Part shown: in pieces, positions 7,948-16,055 of the stretch
How positions within the stretch are numbered: the first letter of the stretch is position 1
How the letters are laid out: every line of letters starts with the position of its first letter
Assembly (NCBI GenBank): GCA_002483425.1
Contig: DLHW01000051.1
Location: 57,044 to 100,969 of the forward strand
Direction: 5' to 3'
Length of the DNA: 43,926 nt
DNA from: Methylococcaceae bacterium UBA7658
Lineage (GTDB): Bacteria > Pseudomonadota > Gammaproteobacteria > Methylococcales > Methylomonadaceae
Position numbers and translations under genes: made by a program
The notes under the pieces: generated by a model
Told to the model about the DNA's origin: nothing
What the model saw: only the letters and a program-made list of their open reading frames with translations
The model's database searches: none

Positions 7948-8840
7948 TTCATGATCTCCTGCAAATGGAAGTGGAATGGGCCTAGTTTACCCCCGTAATT
8001 TCCAGCGCTAATTCGCTTGATCCCGTTTGCGGCACCCAGGTCGCACACCGCCTGGATGCCGACGCGCATGGCTTTGTCGATATCTTCTTTACTTAAACCA
8101 TCGATAACAATTTCCATCACGGACTCGATATCGGGGGAAAGTTCGGTTTTTGTCATGCCTTTCAAAGTTGGACAAAACGCATCGTTGGTCGAAGCATTCA
8201 AAGTGGCATATTTAGAACCGACTTTGGAACCCGACCTTACCACCCCACCCGGAAACGGCATGATAACATTCGGCACCTTATTCATTGCTTCAATGGCTGC
8301 TTCACAAGCTGCCAAAGCTTGCGGTTGCGATTGCGCTAACACCAGGAAATTTCCGCCACCGATTGCATCGACCTGGCCCGTGGTCGCTTCCGCCAAAAAT
8401 TCGCCATCCATCACTGGAATGCGCCAGTAGCGCTTACCTCCGATGACTTTGCCGACTTGAAAGCCGTCACCGAAATAACGCAGGTTTTTACCCAGTGGAA
8501 TCTTGATGGCGCTGTCAATACCGGCAAATAATGCCGATGTCGGCGACGTCAATACACACTGCCCTGCCCTGGTTTCAAGCTGTTTCGCCAAGCCTTTTCC
8601 GCCCATCGCGAAAATCATCACCGCCACTCCCGGCCTGCCGTCCGGCGTTTCCGAAGGATCAAGGATGCGGTCGATTCCGGCCTCGCAACCGCAGGCGATC
8701 ACGGAAGTCGCAAAGCCGGTCATGGCTTGCGCCGCAATCAGCGCCCATTTTTCATTTTGGGCGGTAATAATTGCCCGTGTCGCTTTCATTGGGAAAGCTT
8801 CGGCAAAGGTCGCGTCGATAGTTACACCGTTAATAATCAT
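7944..8840 (-). CDS. fhcD: Formylmethanofuran:tetrahydromethanopterin formyltransferase FhcD (Ftr)
   Basis: Transfers the formyl group between tetrahydromethanopterin and the furan cofactor in the formaldehyde oxidation pathway. At 298 residues it has the usual Ftr length. Its N-terminus (MIINGVTIDATFAEAFPMKA) and the segment SACG-like VIACGCEAGIDR match the family, and the C-terminus ends GPFHFHLQEIMK. It overlaps fhcC by four bases (ATGA type) and fhcA by four bases, so the operon is translationally coupled. No missing or odd segment is seen. Confidence 0.96.
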   Translation of the reverse strand: MIINGVTIDATFAEAFPMKATRAIITAQNEKWALIAAQAMTGFATSVIACGCEAGIDRILDPSETPDGRPGVAVMIFAMGGKGLAKQLETRAGQCVLTSPTSALFAGIDSAIKIPLGKNLRYFGDGFQVGKVIGGKRYWRIPVMDGEFLAEATTGQVDAIGGGNFLVLAQSQPQALAACEAAIEAMNKVPNVIMPFPGGVVRSGSKVGSKYATLNASTNDAFCPTLKGMTKTELSPDIESVMEIVIDGLSKEDIDKAMRVGIQAVCDLGAANGIKRISAGNYGGKLGPFHFHLQEIMK

Positions 8841-10501
8841 ACAGCGCCCCCTACTGTCGGATGCACTGTCAAACTCCCCCGTCCGTCCTCGGTAATCTCA
8901 TCGTCGCTGATTTTAAAATTGCCCAGCTTCATGGTGAGGTAACGGTCGAAATAGTCTTTTAAATCCTTTTCCACCGATGCATCGTAATTGGGTTTGGCGA
9001 TATGAGTCGTTCCCCATTTTGTTTTTACCACTTTGCCGTCTACCACGACCAGCTCACCATCTTTAAATACATAATCGGGTTTTTCAAACATGGCTTCGCG
9101 GTTGGCGTTGTCGGTGTAGACGGTGATGTCCGCCCAGTAGCCGGGGGCAAGTCCGCCACGGTCTTTCAGGCCGATGAGTTTGGCAGCGCCAGCGCGGGTC
9201 ATGATGGCGATTTCTTCCAGCGTGTATTCGCGGGTGATCGATCCCAGCGTCGTCATCAACTGTGCTTGGGGGTGAATGGTCGCCAGCACTTCGTTGCGGA
9301 AAGTCCTGTCCATCAACAGGCGTATAAGGTGCGGGTAACTGGTGAACGGCGCGCCGTTGGGGTGGTCGGTGGTCAGGAAGATGCGCCACGGATCATCGAC
9401 CAGCAGGAAGGTTTCCAGGCCGATGGCCCACTGCAGGGCATTGACGAAATTCTGGTCTTGGTATTTGAACGGCACCACGCCGCAACCGGCATCGCATTCG
9501 ATATCCATGCACACCCATTTGTTCGGGTTGGCGAATTTGTGGTTAGCGTGTTGGCGCATATTGTCACCGGATGCCGTTACCGTTTGTCCGAATAAAATCT
9601 GACCGACATCAATGGTAATATTTTTATTGGCGTTGACCGCCTCGGCAATTTGCGCCGCGCCGGAGGAAAACTTGAAATCGCCTTCCGTGCCGTAACTGTG
9701 GAATTGGATATGCGTTAAGTGCATGGGCAAGCCGCCGATGCCCTGGATGGTATCCAATGTGGTCTGCATGTTGCCAGGTACGCCGAGGTTGCAGCCGTGC
9801 ACGTGCAAAGAATGGCTGATGCCGAGTTCCTTTACCGCCGTTGCCAACACTTGCAGGATTTGCCGTGGCGTAACGCCGTAATGGCTGTTTTGCTCATCCA
9901 GATCCAGCTTGCGCTGATTGAATTTGAACGCGTTGATGCCGCCGGGATTAACAACCTTCACGCCGATTGCTTTGGCGGCGTTTATCGTGAAAGCGACGTA
10001 ATCGTTAATCGCTTTCTGGTCTTTTTTCGCCGTCAACATGCGCAGAAAGTAATCGTCGCTGCCGAGCATGACGTAACCGCCCTTGTCCAGGATAGGGATA
10101 TCGCCCATCTCCATGTGCGCTTGCCGGGCGTTGATCGGCAATACCGCGGGTTCAAAGCCAGCGGTATAACCCATTTCGGCATAGCGATAGCCCGTCACAT
10201 ACGTACTTGGCATCGCATGTCCGTTACCAGAACGGGTAATGTGGGTGCGCGGCACGGGATCTTTACGATGATCTTCCGGCAATAAGGTTCTGGCGATATT
10301 GCCTTTGCCACCGCCTATATGGGTGTGCATGTCGATGGCGCCCGACATAATGACCTTGCCACGGCAATCGTACTCCTTATCGACCGGATGATCTCCCGGC
10401 TTATCGACGATCCGACCATTCTTAAAATAAACGTCTTGGACAACGCCCGCTACGCCGCTGGCGGGATCGTAAACTTTACCGCCTGTTAGTTTAATCAACA
10501 T
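8837..10501 (-). CDS. fhcA: Formyltransferase/hydrolase complex subunit FhcA (formyl-furan hydrolase)
   Basis: Amidohydrolase-fold subunit related to FwdA/FmdA that hydrolyses the formyl-furan cofactor to formate. The 554-residue protein begins with the small beta domain (MLIKLTGGKVYDPASG) and then the metal motif MHTHIGGGKGN, with His59 and His61. Further family segments include VHGCNLGVPGN and TDHPNGAPFTSYP. It is the third-largest continuous frame in the window after the GGDEF/EAL protein and shc, and shows no defect. It overlaps fhcB by seven bases and fhcD by four. Its G+C looks somewhat higher than in its neighbours, compatible with high expression. Confidence 0.96.
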   Translation of the reverse strand: MLIKLTGGKVYDPASGVAGVVQDVYFKNGRIVDKPGDHPVDKEYDCRGKVIMSGAIDMHTHIGGGKGNIARTLLPEDHRKDPVPRTHITRSGNGHAMPSTYVTGYRYAEMGYTAGFEPAVLPINARQAHMEMGDIPILDKGGYVMLGSDDYFLRMLTAKKDQKAINDYVAFTINAAKAIGVKVVNPGGINAFKFNQRKLDLDEQNSHYGVTPRQILQVLATAVKELGISHSLHVHGCNLGVPGNMQTTLDTIQGIGGLPMHLTHIQFHSYGTEGDFKFSSGAAQIAEAVNANKNITIDVGQILFGQTVTASGDNMRQHANHKFANPNKWVCMDIECDAGCGVVPFKYQDQNFVNALQWAIGLETFLLVDDPWRIFLTTDHPNGAPFTSYPHLIRLLMDRTFRNEVLATIHPQAQLMTTLGSITREYTLEEIAIMTRAGAAKLIGLKDRGGLAPGYWADITVYTDNANREAMFEKPDYVFKDGELVVVDGKVVKTKWGTTHIAKPNYDASVEKDLKDYFDRYLTMKLGNFKISDDEITEDGRGSLTVHPTVGGAV

Positions 10502-11772
10502 GGCTTCATTTCCTGTAATGCGTGTTCGATAGCAGACAATACTTCAGCCGTGCTGGGTAATCCTGAATCGCGCAACTTAAGCAACCTGATCGCTACCACG
10601 TTATCGGTACGGTAGGCATGTCCAACGTGGTCGATGCCGGGCGTACCAACGGGAATAAACACGTCCGGTTCTTTCTCAAACTTCATCCCGGAGCGACCGA
10701 TGACAACCGTCGGAATATCAACAACCGGCGGAACAGCATTGCTATTGAATGCCTGCACCCAAAGTAAAGCGTCCGCTTCGCCATTATTAATCATAGACTT
10801 GGTTTCGTAGAGAAACGGATCGTATTCAGGATAACCACGCGCAAAATTAACCCGCGCCGGATATCCCGTCGTCCAGCCGCAAACTTGGTTTGCCGTTAAA
10901 TCGCCTTCTTTACCCGCTAAAGGCAAACCGGAGCAACGCGATCCGCTGTCATTAATGTCTTTAATCATTTCAGAGACGGTTTGAACGAGAAGTTCTGCAT
11001 GATTATTAATTCCTAACGCACCTGCCGCCCAGGTGACAACGCCGTATTTAGCTGCTTTCAGTTTATCGGCGATTGCTTGCAAGTCCGATAGTGCTATACC
11101 GCCGGCTTTTTCTGCACGAATCGGCTTGCCTTTCACCAACGCCCTGAGTACACCAAGCACTTCCGGCAAATCACCCTCAGAACAGGTAAAGACTTTCGCC
11201 GCTTGTCCACTTGGTGATGTCGAAGCATTGCCTGATGGGGCTTTTCCTAGATAAATCACTTCACGTTGTCCGGTATTGTCCAGAAACATGGCTTCGTTCC
11301 AGAGATAACGCTCGAAAAAGCGCGGAACAGCGGTGTCAATATCGGTGCCGACAACCAATAAAACATCGCAACGATTTTTGGCTTCCGCCAACGTCGTATT
11401 CATCCAGCCGGAGTCTTGTAAGGCTAGAAAATTATTCCGCGCGGCATTAAAGCCCATATTATCGACGACCGCACCGCAACAATCCGCTAACGACAATAAT
11501 GCCCGCATCCCGTTAACATCGGTCGCACAGCCGCCAATAACCGGCTGTTTGGTATCTGCAAGCAATTCAGCAGATCGAGTGACGGCTTCTTGGAAAGAAA
11601 CGGTTTTTCCGGCGATTCTGGGATTAATATCGTCTATTGCCTGCTCAAATGCAGGTGTATTGACCGCACAACCGTTTTCATTGACCTTTATGGCAATGCC
11701 ATCTACTTGAATCAACAAATCATCCGTGCCAACCCCGCAAAACGGGCTGGGTACATCATTAATTAAAGCCAC
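10495..11772 (-). CDS. fhcB: Formyltransferase/hydrolase complex subunit FhcB
   Basis: First gene of the fhcBADC operon. It is related to the molybdopterin/tungstopterin subunit FwdB/FmdB of archaeal formylmethanofuran dehydrogenase. The methylotroph form is a structural subunit without a metal cofactor, and the region around GCATDVNGMRALLSLADCC lacks an obvious redox-site cysteine ligand in the archaeal context. At 425 residues it has the usual FhcB length. The start is a GTG with an AGGGGA ribosome site seven bases upstream. It is preceded by 152 bases of intergenic DNA that must hold the operon promoter. Confidence 0.93.
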   Translation of the reverse strand: MALINDVPSPFCGVGTDDLLIQVDGIAIKVNENGCAVNTPAFEQAIDDINPRIAGKTVSFQEAVTRSAELLADTKQPVIGGCATDVNGMRALLSLADCCGAVVDNMGFNAARNNFLALQDSGWMNTTLAEAKNRCDVLLVVGTDIDTAVPRFFERYLWNEAMFLDNTGQREVIYLGKAPSGNASTSPSGQAAKVFTCSEGDLPEVLGVLRALVKGKPIRAEKAGGIALSDLQAIADKLKAAKYGVVTWAAGALGINNHAELLVQTVSEMIKDINDSGSRCSGLPLAGKEGDLTANQVCGWTTGYPARVNFARGYPEYDPFLYETKSMINNGEADALLWVQAFNSNAVPPVVDIPTVVIGRSGMKFEKEPDVFIPVGTPGIDHVGHAYRTDNVVAIRLLKLRDSGLPSTAEVLSAIEHALQEMKPC

Positions 11773-11924
11773 TCAAATCCCCTGCGTGATAATAGGAAAA
11801 TCATTTTTGACTGTTACTATTTTACTCGAATAGCACAACGTTTTGTGTTGCTAGACGTATCTTTATTAAGGGCTGAAACCATATAAACCGATTTGCCGCT
11901 AATTTGCCCGTCTGAACAATTGAA

Positions 11925-12707
11925 TCACTCAAGCTTGCCCGGCGCATCGATAAATCCATGTACGCCGCGCTTGGACTTTACAGCCAGCCATTTTTTCAAA
12001 TAACGGATTTCATCCGTATCCTCCAAATTCTCCAGTGGTTGTTTATTCCGCAATAGCCGGAATGCCGAAGACAATGCGTTATAACGTTCGCTCGTGATTC
12101 CCGCGCGTCTTAAACCCACAGTATTCAATTTAAAATGTTTGGCGTAATGACCGCCTATAATCGTATAAGGAAGCGCATCCATACTTAAACCGGTTGTGCC
12201 TTGCACCATTGCGTATGCACCAATCCGGCAGAACTGGTGGACGACCACATTGCCGCCCATGAAAACCTTGTCGCCGACTTCGACATAACCGCCGACGGCA
12301 ACGTTATTGGCAAAAATCACAGCGTCGCCGAGTACACAATCGTGCGCGACATGGCTGTTGTTCATCAAAAAGCAGCCCGAACCGATGCGGGTTTCGCCAT
12401 TCTCCTTGGATGACCGGTGCGCGGTAAAACCCTCGCGGAAGACATTATTGTCGCCGATGACGAGCCACGATACCGTTTCCGCCTTGAAGCTGGTGTCTTG
12501 CGGTAAATCGCCCAACACCACATGCGAATGTACGGTATTTCCTTTTCCCATTTTTACATAAGGCTGGATCACAGCATGTGCGCCGATTGTGCAGCCTTCC
12601 CCGATTTCAACGTTATTTTCAATGACAGCAAACGGACCGACGGTAACGTTATCGCCTAAGGTTGCGGTTGCAGCAATGCAGGCGGTGGGATGAATCTGTT
12701 GTGCCAT
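11925..12707 (-). CDS. LpxA-like acyl-ACP--UDP-sugar O-acyltransferase, stand-alone
   Basis: Left-handed beta-helix acyltransferase of 260 residues, close to LpxA (262 residues in E. coli), which adds the 3-hydroxyacyl chain to UDP-GlcNAc in the first step of lipid A synthesis. Hexapeptide repeats run from about residue 5 to 185. The catalytic-site segment MNNSHVAHDC places His122 at the catalytic histidine, and Gly170 aligns with the chain-length ruler residue Gly173 of E. coli. The helical C-terminal part (LRRAGITSERYNALSSAFRLL) is also LpxA-like. It is not next to lpxD, fabZ or lpxB but ends an ogt-xerD operon (7 bases after xerD), so it may be a second, divergent copy. A dedicated role is inference. 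Confidence 0.8.
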   Translation of the reverse strand: MAQQIHPTACIAATATLGDNVTVGPFAVIENNVEIGEGCTIGAHAVIQPYVKMGKGNTVHSHVVLGDLPQDTSFKAETVSWLVIGDNNVFREGFTAHRSSKENGETRIGSGCFLMNNSHVAHDCVLGDAVIFANNVAVGGYVEVGDKVFMGGNVVVHQFCRIGAYAMVQGTTGLSMDALPYTIIGGHYAKHFKLNTVGLRRAGITSERYNALSSAFRLLRNKQPLENLEDTDEIRYLKKWLAVKSKRGVHGFIDAPGKLE

Positions 12708-12714
12708 TTTAAAA

Positions 12715-13599
12715 TTAGCCTCGTGGATGGTATAAGGTGTGTATCTCTTTTAAGCGCTCGCGAGCGATATGGGTATAAATTTGCGTGGTCGATAAATCCG
12801 AATGACCCAGCAGCAATTGCACCACCCGCAAATCCGCGCCGTGGTTCAACAAATGCGTAGCGAAAGCATGGCGTAAGGTATGCGGCGACAAATGTTTATT
12901 GATCCCGGCTTTTAACGCGTAGCGCTTAATGATATGCCAAAACGCCTGCCGGGTCATATTATCGGCGCGGTTAGTGACAAAAACATAAGAACATTGCCGC
13001 TCGCCCAACAAGGTTTTACGAACTTCTTTCAGATAGCTTTCCAGCCAGTACATCGCCTCTTCACCCACCGGCACCAGCCGCTCCTTATTGCCTTTGCCGG
13101 TAACCCTTACTACGCCTTGCCTTAAGCTGACTTGATCGAGCGTTAAATTGACCAATTCCGATACCCGAAGGCCAGTCGCATAGAGCATTTCAAGCATGGT
13201 CTTGTCGCGGATACCCAACGTCGTTGCCGTTTCCGGTGCATTCAGGAGCAATTCAACGTCTTCCTCCGTTATTGAAAAAGGTAACGGTTTACCTATATGA
13301 GGGGATTCGATCAGTGCGGTGGGATCAATTGTTATTTTGTTTTCGCGGATGTAATAGCCGTAAAAGCGCCGCAAGCTCGATAAGATGCGCGCCGAAGAGC
13401 GATTGCCGATGCCTTCCTGATAACGGTTTGCCAAAAATTTGGATAAATCACCGGTATTTACCTCCAGCATGGAGCGGGATTTAAGCCATTGCGCGAAGAT
13501 ACGAAGATCGCTGCCGTAGGCTGACAAAGTATTTTCGCTTAAGCCTTGTTCAACCCATACCGCATCCAGGAATTGGTCGATTAAAGCGTCGTTTTGCAC
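12715..13599 (-). CDS. xerD: Tyrosine recombinase XerD
   Basis: Site-specific recombinase that with XerC resolves chromosome dimers at dif. The 294-residue protein has the SAM-like core-binding domain (about 1-90) and the catalytic domain. Catalytic residues can be read: Arg145 (TGLRVSEL), a Lys in the GKGNKER beta-hairpin (Lys169 or Lys172), His240 and Arg243 (HTLRHAFATH), His266 (GHSDLST) and nucleophile Tyr275 (TQIYTH). The C-terminal RERLKEIHTLYHPRG is the XerD type that contacts its partner. It overlaps ogt by 19 bases. The match to housekeeping XerD argues against a mobile-element integrase. Confidence 0.95.
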   Translation of the reverse strand: MQNDALIDQFLDAVWVEQGLSENTLSAYGSDLRIFAQWLKSRSMLEVNTGDLSKFLANRYQEGIGNRSSARILSSLRRFYGYYIRENKITIDPTALIESPHIGKPLPFSITEEDVELLLNAPETATTLGIRDKTMLEMLYATGLRVSELVNLTLDQVSLRQGVVRVTGKGNKERLVPVGEEAMYWLESYLKEVRKTLLGERQCSYVFVTNRADNMTRQAFWHIIKRYALKAGINKHLSPHTLRHAFATHLLNHGADLRVVQLLLGHSDLSTTQIYTHIARERLKEIHTLYHPRG

Positions 13600-14087
13600 G
13601 GAGCAAGATCCGCCTCGTAAGCTAACAATTTTTCTTTAATCCGCATATATTCGCCATGCCGATGCCCGCTGTAGCCGCCCAAACCCTTGACCGACACCAC
13701 GCGATGGCAAGGAATAAGTAGCGTATAAGGGTTAGTACGGCAAGCATTGCCGACGGCACGGGCAGCGGAGCCGATTTTTTTAGCGATGCCTGAATAGGTC
13801 AACGTTGCGCCTTGCGGGATTTTCAGCAGCTCTGCCCAGACTTTGTTTTGATGCGCCGTGCCTTGTTTTAGCAATTTCACATTGACGGATTCCTTCGGCT
13901 CCGGCCAGAAATCGACAAAGTTTTTATCACTATTCCCTGTTTTTTCAAAATCTTGAGAAAAATCCCATTCGATGTTGGTAATTACATCCTGACGGCGATG
14001 AATTTTGAGAGTGCATACAGGCGTACGAAATCTTTCGATTATTTCTTCGCCATCGCATCTATCGACCCAGGTGATGGAAATTGGCAT
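13581..14087 (-). CDS. ogt: Methylated-DNA--protein-cysteine methyltransferase
   Basis: Suicide repair protein that moves a methyl group from O6-methylguanine to its own cysteine. The 168-residue protein has a divergent N-terminal domain and the C-terminal winged-helix domain. The acceptor is Cys127 in IPCHRVV. The arginine-finger region (AARAVGNACRTNP) and the GLGGYSGH segment are present. It is the first gene of a three-gene operon with xerD and lpxA-like. The two parts of the N-terminal domain are longer and less conserved than in E. coli Ogt. Confidence 0.92.
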   Translation of the reverse strand: MPISITWVDRCDGEEIIERFRTPVCTLKIHRRQDVITNIEWDFSQDFEKTGNSDKNFVDFWPEPKESVNVKLLKQGTAHQNKVWAELLKIPQGATLTYSGIAKKIGSAARAVGNACRTNPYTLLIPCHRVVSVKGLGGYSGHRHGEYMRIKEKLLAYEADLAPCKTTL

Positions 14088-14412
14088 TATTCTCTCTTAG
14101 ATATTACTTACCAGTATCTTGGATAACCATTTAAGCCTATGTATACGCCTTACAAGGTTGATATACCGACGCATTTAGAACATAACGTTAAACAGTATTT
14201 TACTGCAACTCGAAGTTAACGGGCGATATATATGCATTAACGGGCCGTAACGGCTACAGATTGAAGAATCGCTTCGATAGATTCAAACGCAGTGTTTAGC
14301 TTCTTCACACAAATAAAACGTTTAATGAAACATCAATTCAGTTTTTTCAGCCTTATCCACAAAACTCATTGTAAGAAATCCTAGGGTTGTTTACAAATAG
14401 GTTACAGAAAAA
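14088..14412. other. 325-base intergenic stretch upstream of ogt
   Basis: No gene is seen here. The stretch is AT-rich and must hold the ogt operon promoter on the minus strand. One perfect DnaA-box match (TTATCCACA, 14353-14361) stands alone and is probably chance. No terminator-like hairpin was recognised. Confidence 0.5.
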
Positions 14413-14640
14413 TCATCTGCATAATTTGCGCACAGCTTCAATAGGCGATCCAGCAAATTCATACCTTGTAGTTTTTTGATGTAAAACATTTCTCTTACCG
14501 TTTTTTAATACCTTTAAATAACACCATCTTCCGAAGCTCCATGTACCCTGAACCGAGGCGCTTCGGGGACAATGAGCTTCAACTTTCGCTTGAACTTTAG
14601 ACCGGTTGTAGCCCGATAAAGCCGCTTCTTTCCGCGGCAT
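14413..14640 (-). CDS. Small basic hypothetical protein
   Basis: A 75-residue frame rich in Lys and Arg (MPRKEAALSGYNRSKVQAKV start). It contains two Cys, three Trp/Tyr clusters and a C-terminus ending IEAVRKLCR. I do not recognise it. It overlaps the end of the frame at 14597-14815 by 44 bases in another phase. That could mean translational overlap, a frameshifted remnant of one gene or a chance frame. No strong ribosome site is visible. It lies downstream of the GH5 gene on the same strand. Confidence 0.3.
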   Translation of the reverse strand: MPRKEAALSGYNRSKVQAKVEAHCPRSASVQGTWSFGRWCYLKVLKNGKRNVLHQKTTRYEFAGSPIEAVRKLCR

Positions 14641-14815
14641 TTTCGGCCCAAGCGTTGTCCATCAGTTTTCTTTTGTCCCAGTTGTAGAACTGCTGCAGAT
14701 TGATAGAAGTCCGAAGGCTTCCATCTAGGTTTAGCTTTAGGCGTAGTTCGGCTCGAGAGAAGTCGAAATCGAACATCGAATCGAGTGAGTTAAAGTCCAG
14801 ATTTGGCTTTGCCAT
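14597..14815 (-). CDS. Small acidic hypothetical protein
   Basis: A 72-residue frame, acidic and aromatic at the N-terminus (MAKPNLDFNSLDSMFDFDFS), with WDKRKLMDNAWAENA in the second half. I do not recognise the family and see no signal peptide or membrane segment. It begins 75 bases after the end of the GH5 gene on the same strand and overlaps the next small frame. Its sequence looks more protein-like than a random frame, but coding is unproven. Confidence 0.4.
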   Translation of the reverse strand: MAKPNLDFNSLDSMFDFDFSRAELRLKLNLDGSLRTSINLQQFYNWDKRKLMDNAWAENAAERSGFIGLQPV

Positions 14816-14890
14816 TTGTCACTCGGATGCCTAACGTAGATTTATCCTGACCTTGATTAGCGTCAATACGATCGCATCGTTTAATAGCAA

Positions 14891-16015
14891 TTAATCGAAA
14901 TCAAAATGCCCCGGTAACCAGCCGCGCTCAACACACTCTCGGAAACACCAGGCCGGGGTAGTTTCGGTTTTATAGCTCCAGAAAAACCAGCCGAGGTATT
15001 TTTCGTAAGTCAGCAATTGCGCCGAGGCGTAACCGCGATAGCCTGCGTTCATTTGGAAACTGTCCATGCGATCCAAAGCGTGGTTGTAAGGCCCTGGCGC
15101 CCACAGCGATACGACTTTTAAATCCAAACCCAAGCTCCATTCACCCACATAGGTCCAATGTCCCAGTTCGCTGATAATATCCTCGGCTTCCTGCTTCCAC
15201 TCAATAGTCGTTTTGTTGATGTGGCCGTAGATGTCCATATCGATGTCTTCGCGAACGAAACATTGGTAGCGGTGGATATCGAAAACGACGTTGTCGAATT
15301 CCGGCCCTTTCATGAAACCGAGATATTCCTTGTAGGAGCGGAAGCCGTCGTGGAACACCACGGCAACTTCTTCGGGTAGGCAATGTTGCCGGATACGGTG
15401 ATAAGCACGGGTGTTATAATCTTTGAGTATTTCGGTCGGCACATCCCAGCGCGGCTCGTTCAAGACTTCGATCGCATGTAAAGCCGGACGGCCTTGATAA
15501 CGTTGCGCCAGATTCTCCAGCACCCATAACGAATGCTCAATGTACGCCGGGTCGGTATGCCACTCGCACACATCCTTGATGCCGCCGTTGTCGAAACCGT
15601 TCTGGCAGCCGGGCGCGGCGTGTAAATCCAGCACTATGCCGATATCAAACTCTTCCGCCCAATTAAACGCCTCGTCGAGAATATCGATACCGCCTTCGGC
15701 GAAAGGGTAGCTGCTTTCACCGTAAGTCCGGTGATACGGGTAATTGGGGCCGAATAGCCAGTGCCCTACCGGTATGCGCACAGCGTTGATGCCGACGCCC
15801 GCAAGCCAGACAAAATCGTCGCGGGTGATGAATGTTTTCCAGTGCTGCTGCAACCGCGCCGTAGCGGCAGCCCCCATTTCAACGCACCAGGTGGTTTCGT
15901 CGGTTGCTGCCAAACCGTCAAATAAACTGGGCGTCATCCATTTTTCCATTACCAGCCAACCGCCTAAATTGACGCCGCGGACTTTTTTACCTTTTTTGTT
16001 TAACATCTCAGTCAT
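14891..16015 (-). CDS. Glycoside hydrolase family 5, exo-beta-1,3-glucanase-like
   Basis: A (beta/alpha)8 glycosidase of 374 residues that resembles fungal-type exo-1,3-beta-glucanases (GH5 subfamily 9). The N-terminus reads VRGVNLGGWLVMEKWMTPSL, and LHAAPGCQNGFDNGG (131-145) is typical of that group. The acid/base is Glu187 in EVLNEPRWD and the nucleophile Glu292 in YVGEWSLGLD. There is no signal peptide, so it seems cytoplasmic, which would suit breakdown of imported or internal glucan oligosaccharides. It follows an ABC-type protein gene by 40 bases and is probably in the same transcript. This subfamily is less common in bacteria, so transfer is possible but not shown. The natural substrate is inferred. 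Confidence 0.85.
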   Translation of the reverse strand: MTEMLNKKGKKVRGVNLGGWLVMEKWMTPSLFDGLAATDETTWCVEMGAAATARLQQHWKTFITRDDFVWLAGVGINAVRIPVGHWLFGPNYPYHRTYGESSYPFAEGGIDILDEAFNWAEEFDIGIVLDLHAAPGCQNGFDNGGIKDVCEWHTDPAYIEHSLWVLENLAQRYQGRPALHAIEVLNEPRWDVPTEILKDYNTRAYHRIRQHCLPEEVAVVFHDGFRSYKEYLGFMKGPEFDNVVFDIHRYQCFVREDIDMDIYGHINKTTIEWKQEAEDIISELGHWTYVGEWSLGLDLKVVSLWAPGPYNHALDRMDSFQMNAGYRGYASAQLLTYEKYLGWFFWSYKTETTPAWCFRECVERGWLPGHFDFD

Positions 16016-16055
16016 GGCCTGTCTTCTCCCCTTAAGTTAACCGCCACACGGAATG

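Noticed and set aside
9002..9595. Long open frame antisense to fhcA (about 197 codons)
   Set aside because: It mirrors the highly conserved fhcA frame and shows no recognisable protein features.
12715..13599. Tyrosine recombinase as the integrase of a mobile element
   Set aside because: The C-terminal sequence and full motif set are those of housekeeping XerD, it overlaps ogt in an ordinary operon, and no attachment repeats or tRNA were seen.
14353..14361. Perfect DnaA box (TTATCCACA) as part of a replication origin
   Set aside because: It is a single box with no dnaA, dnaN or cluster of further boxes nearby, so chance is the better explanation.
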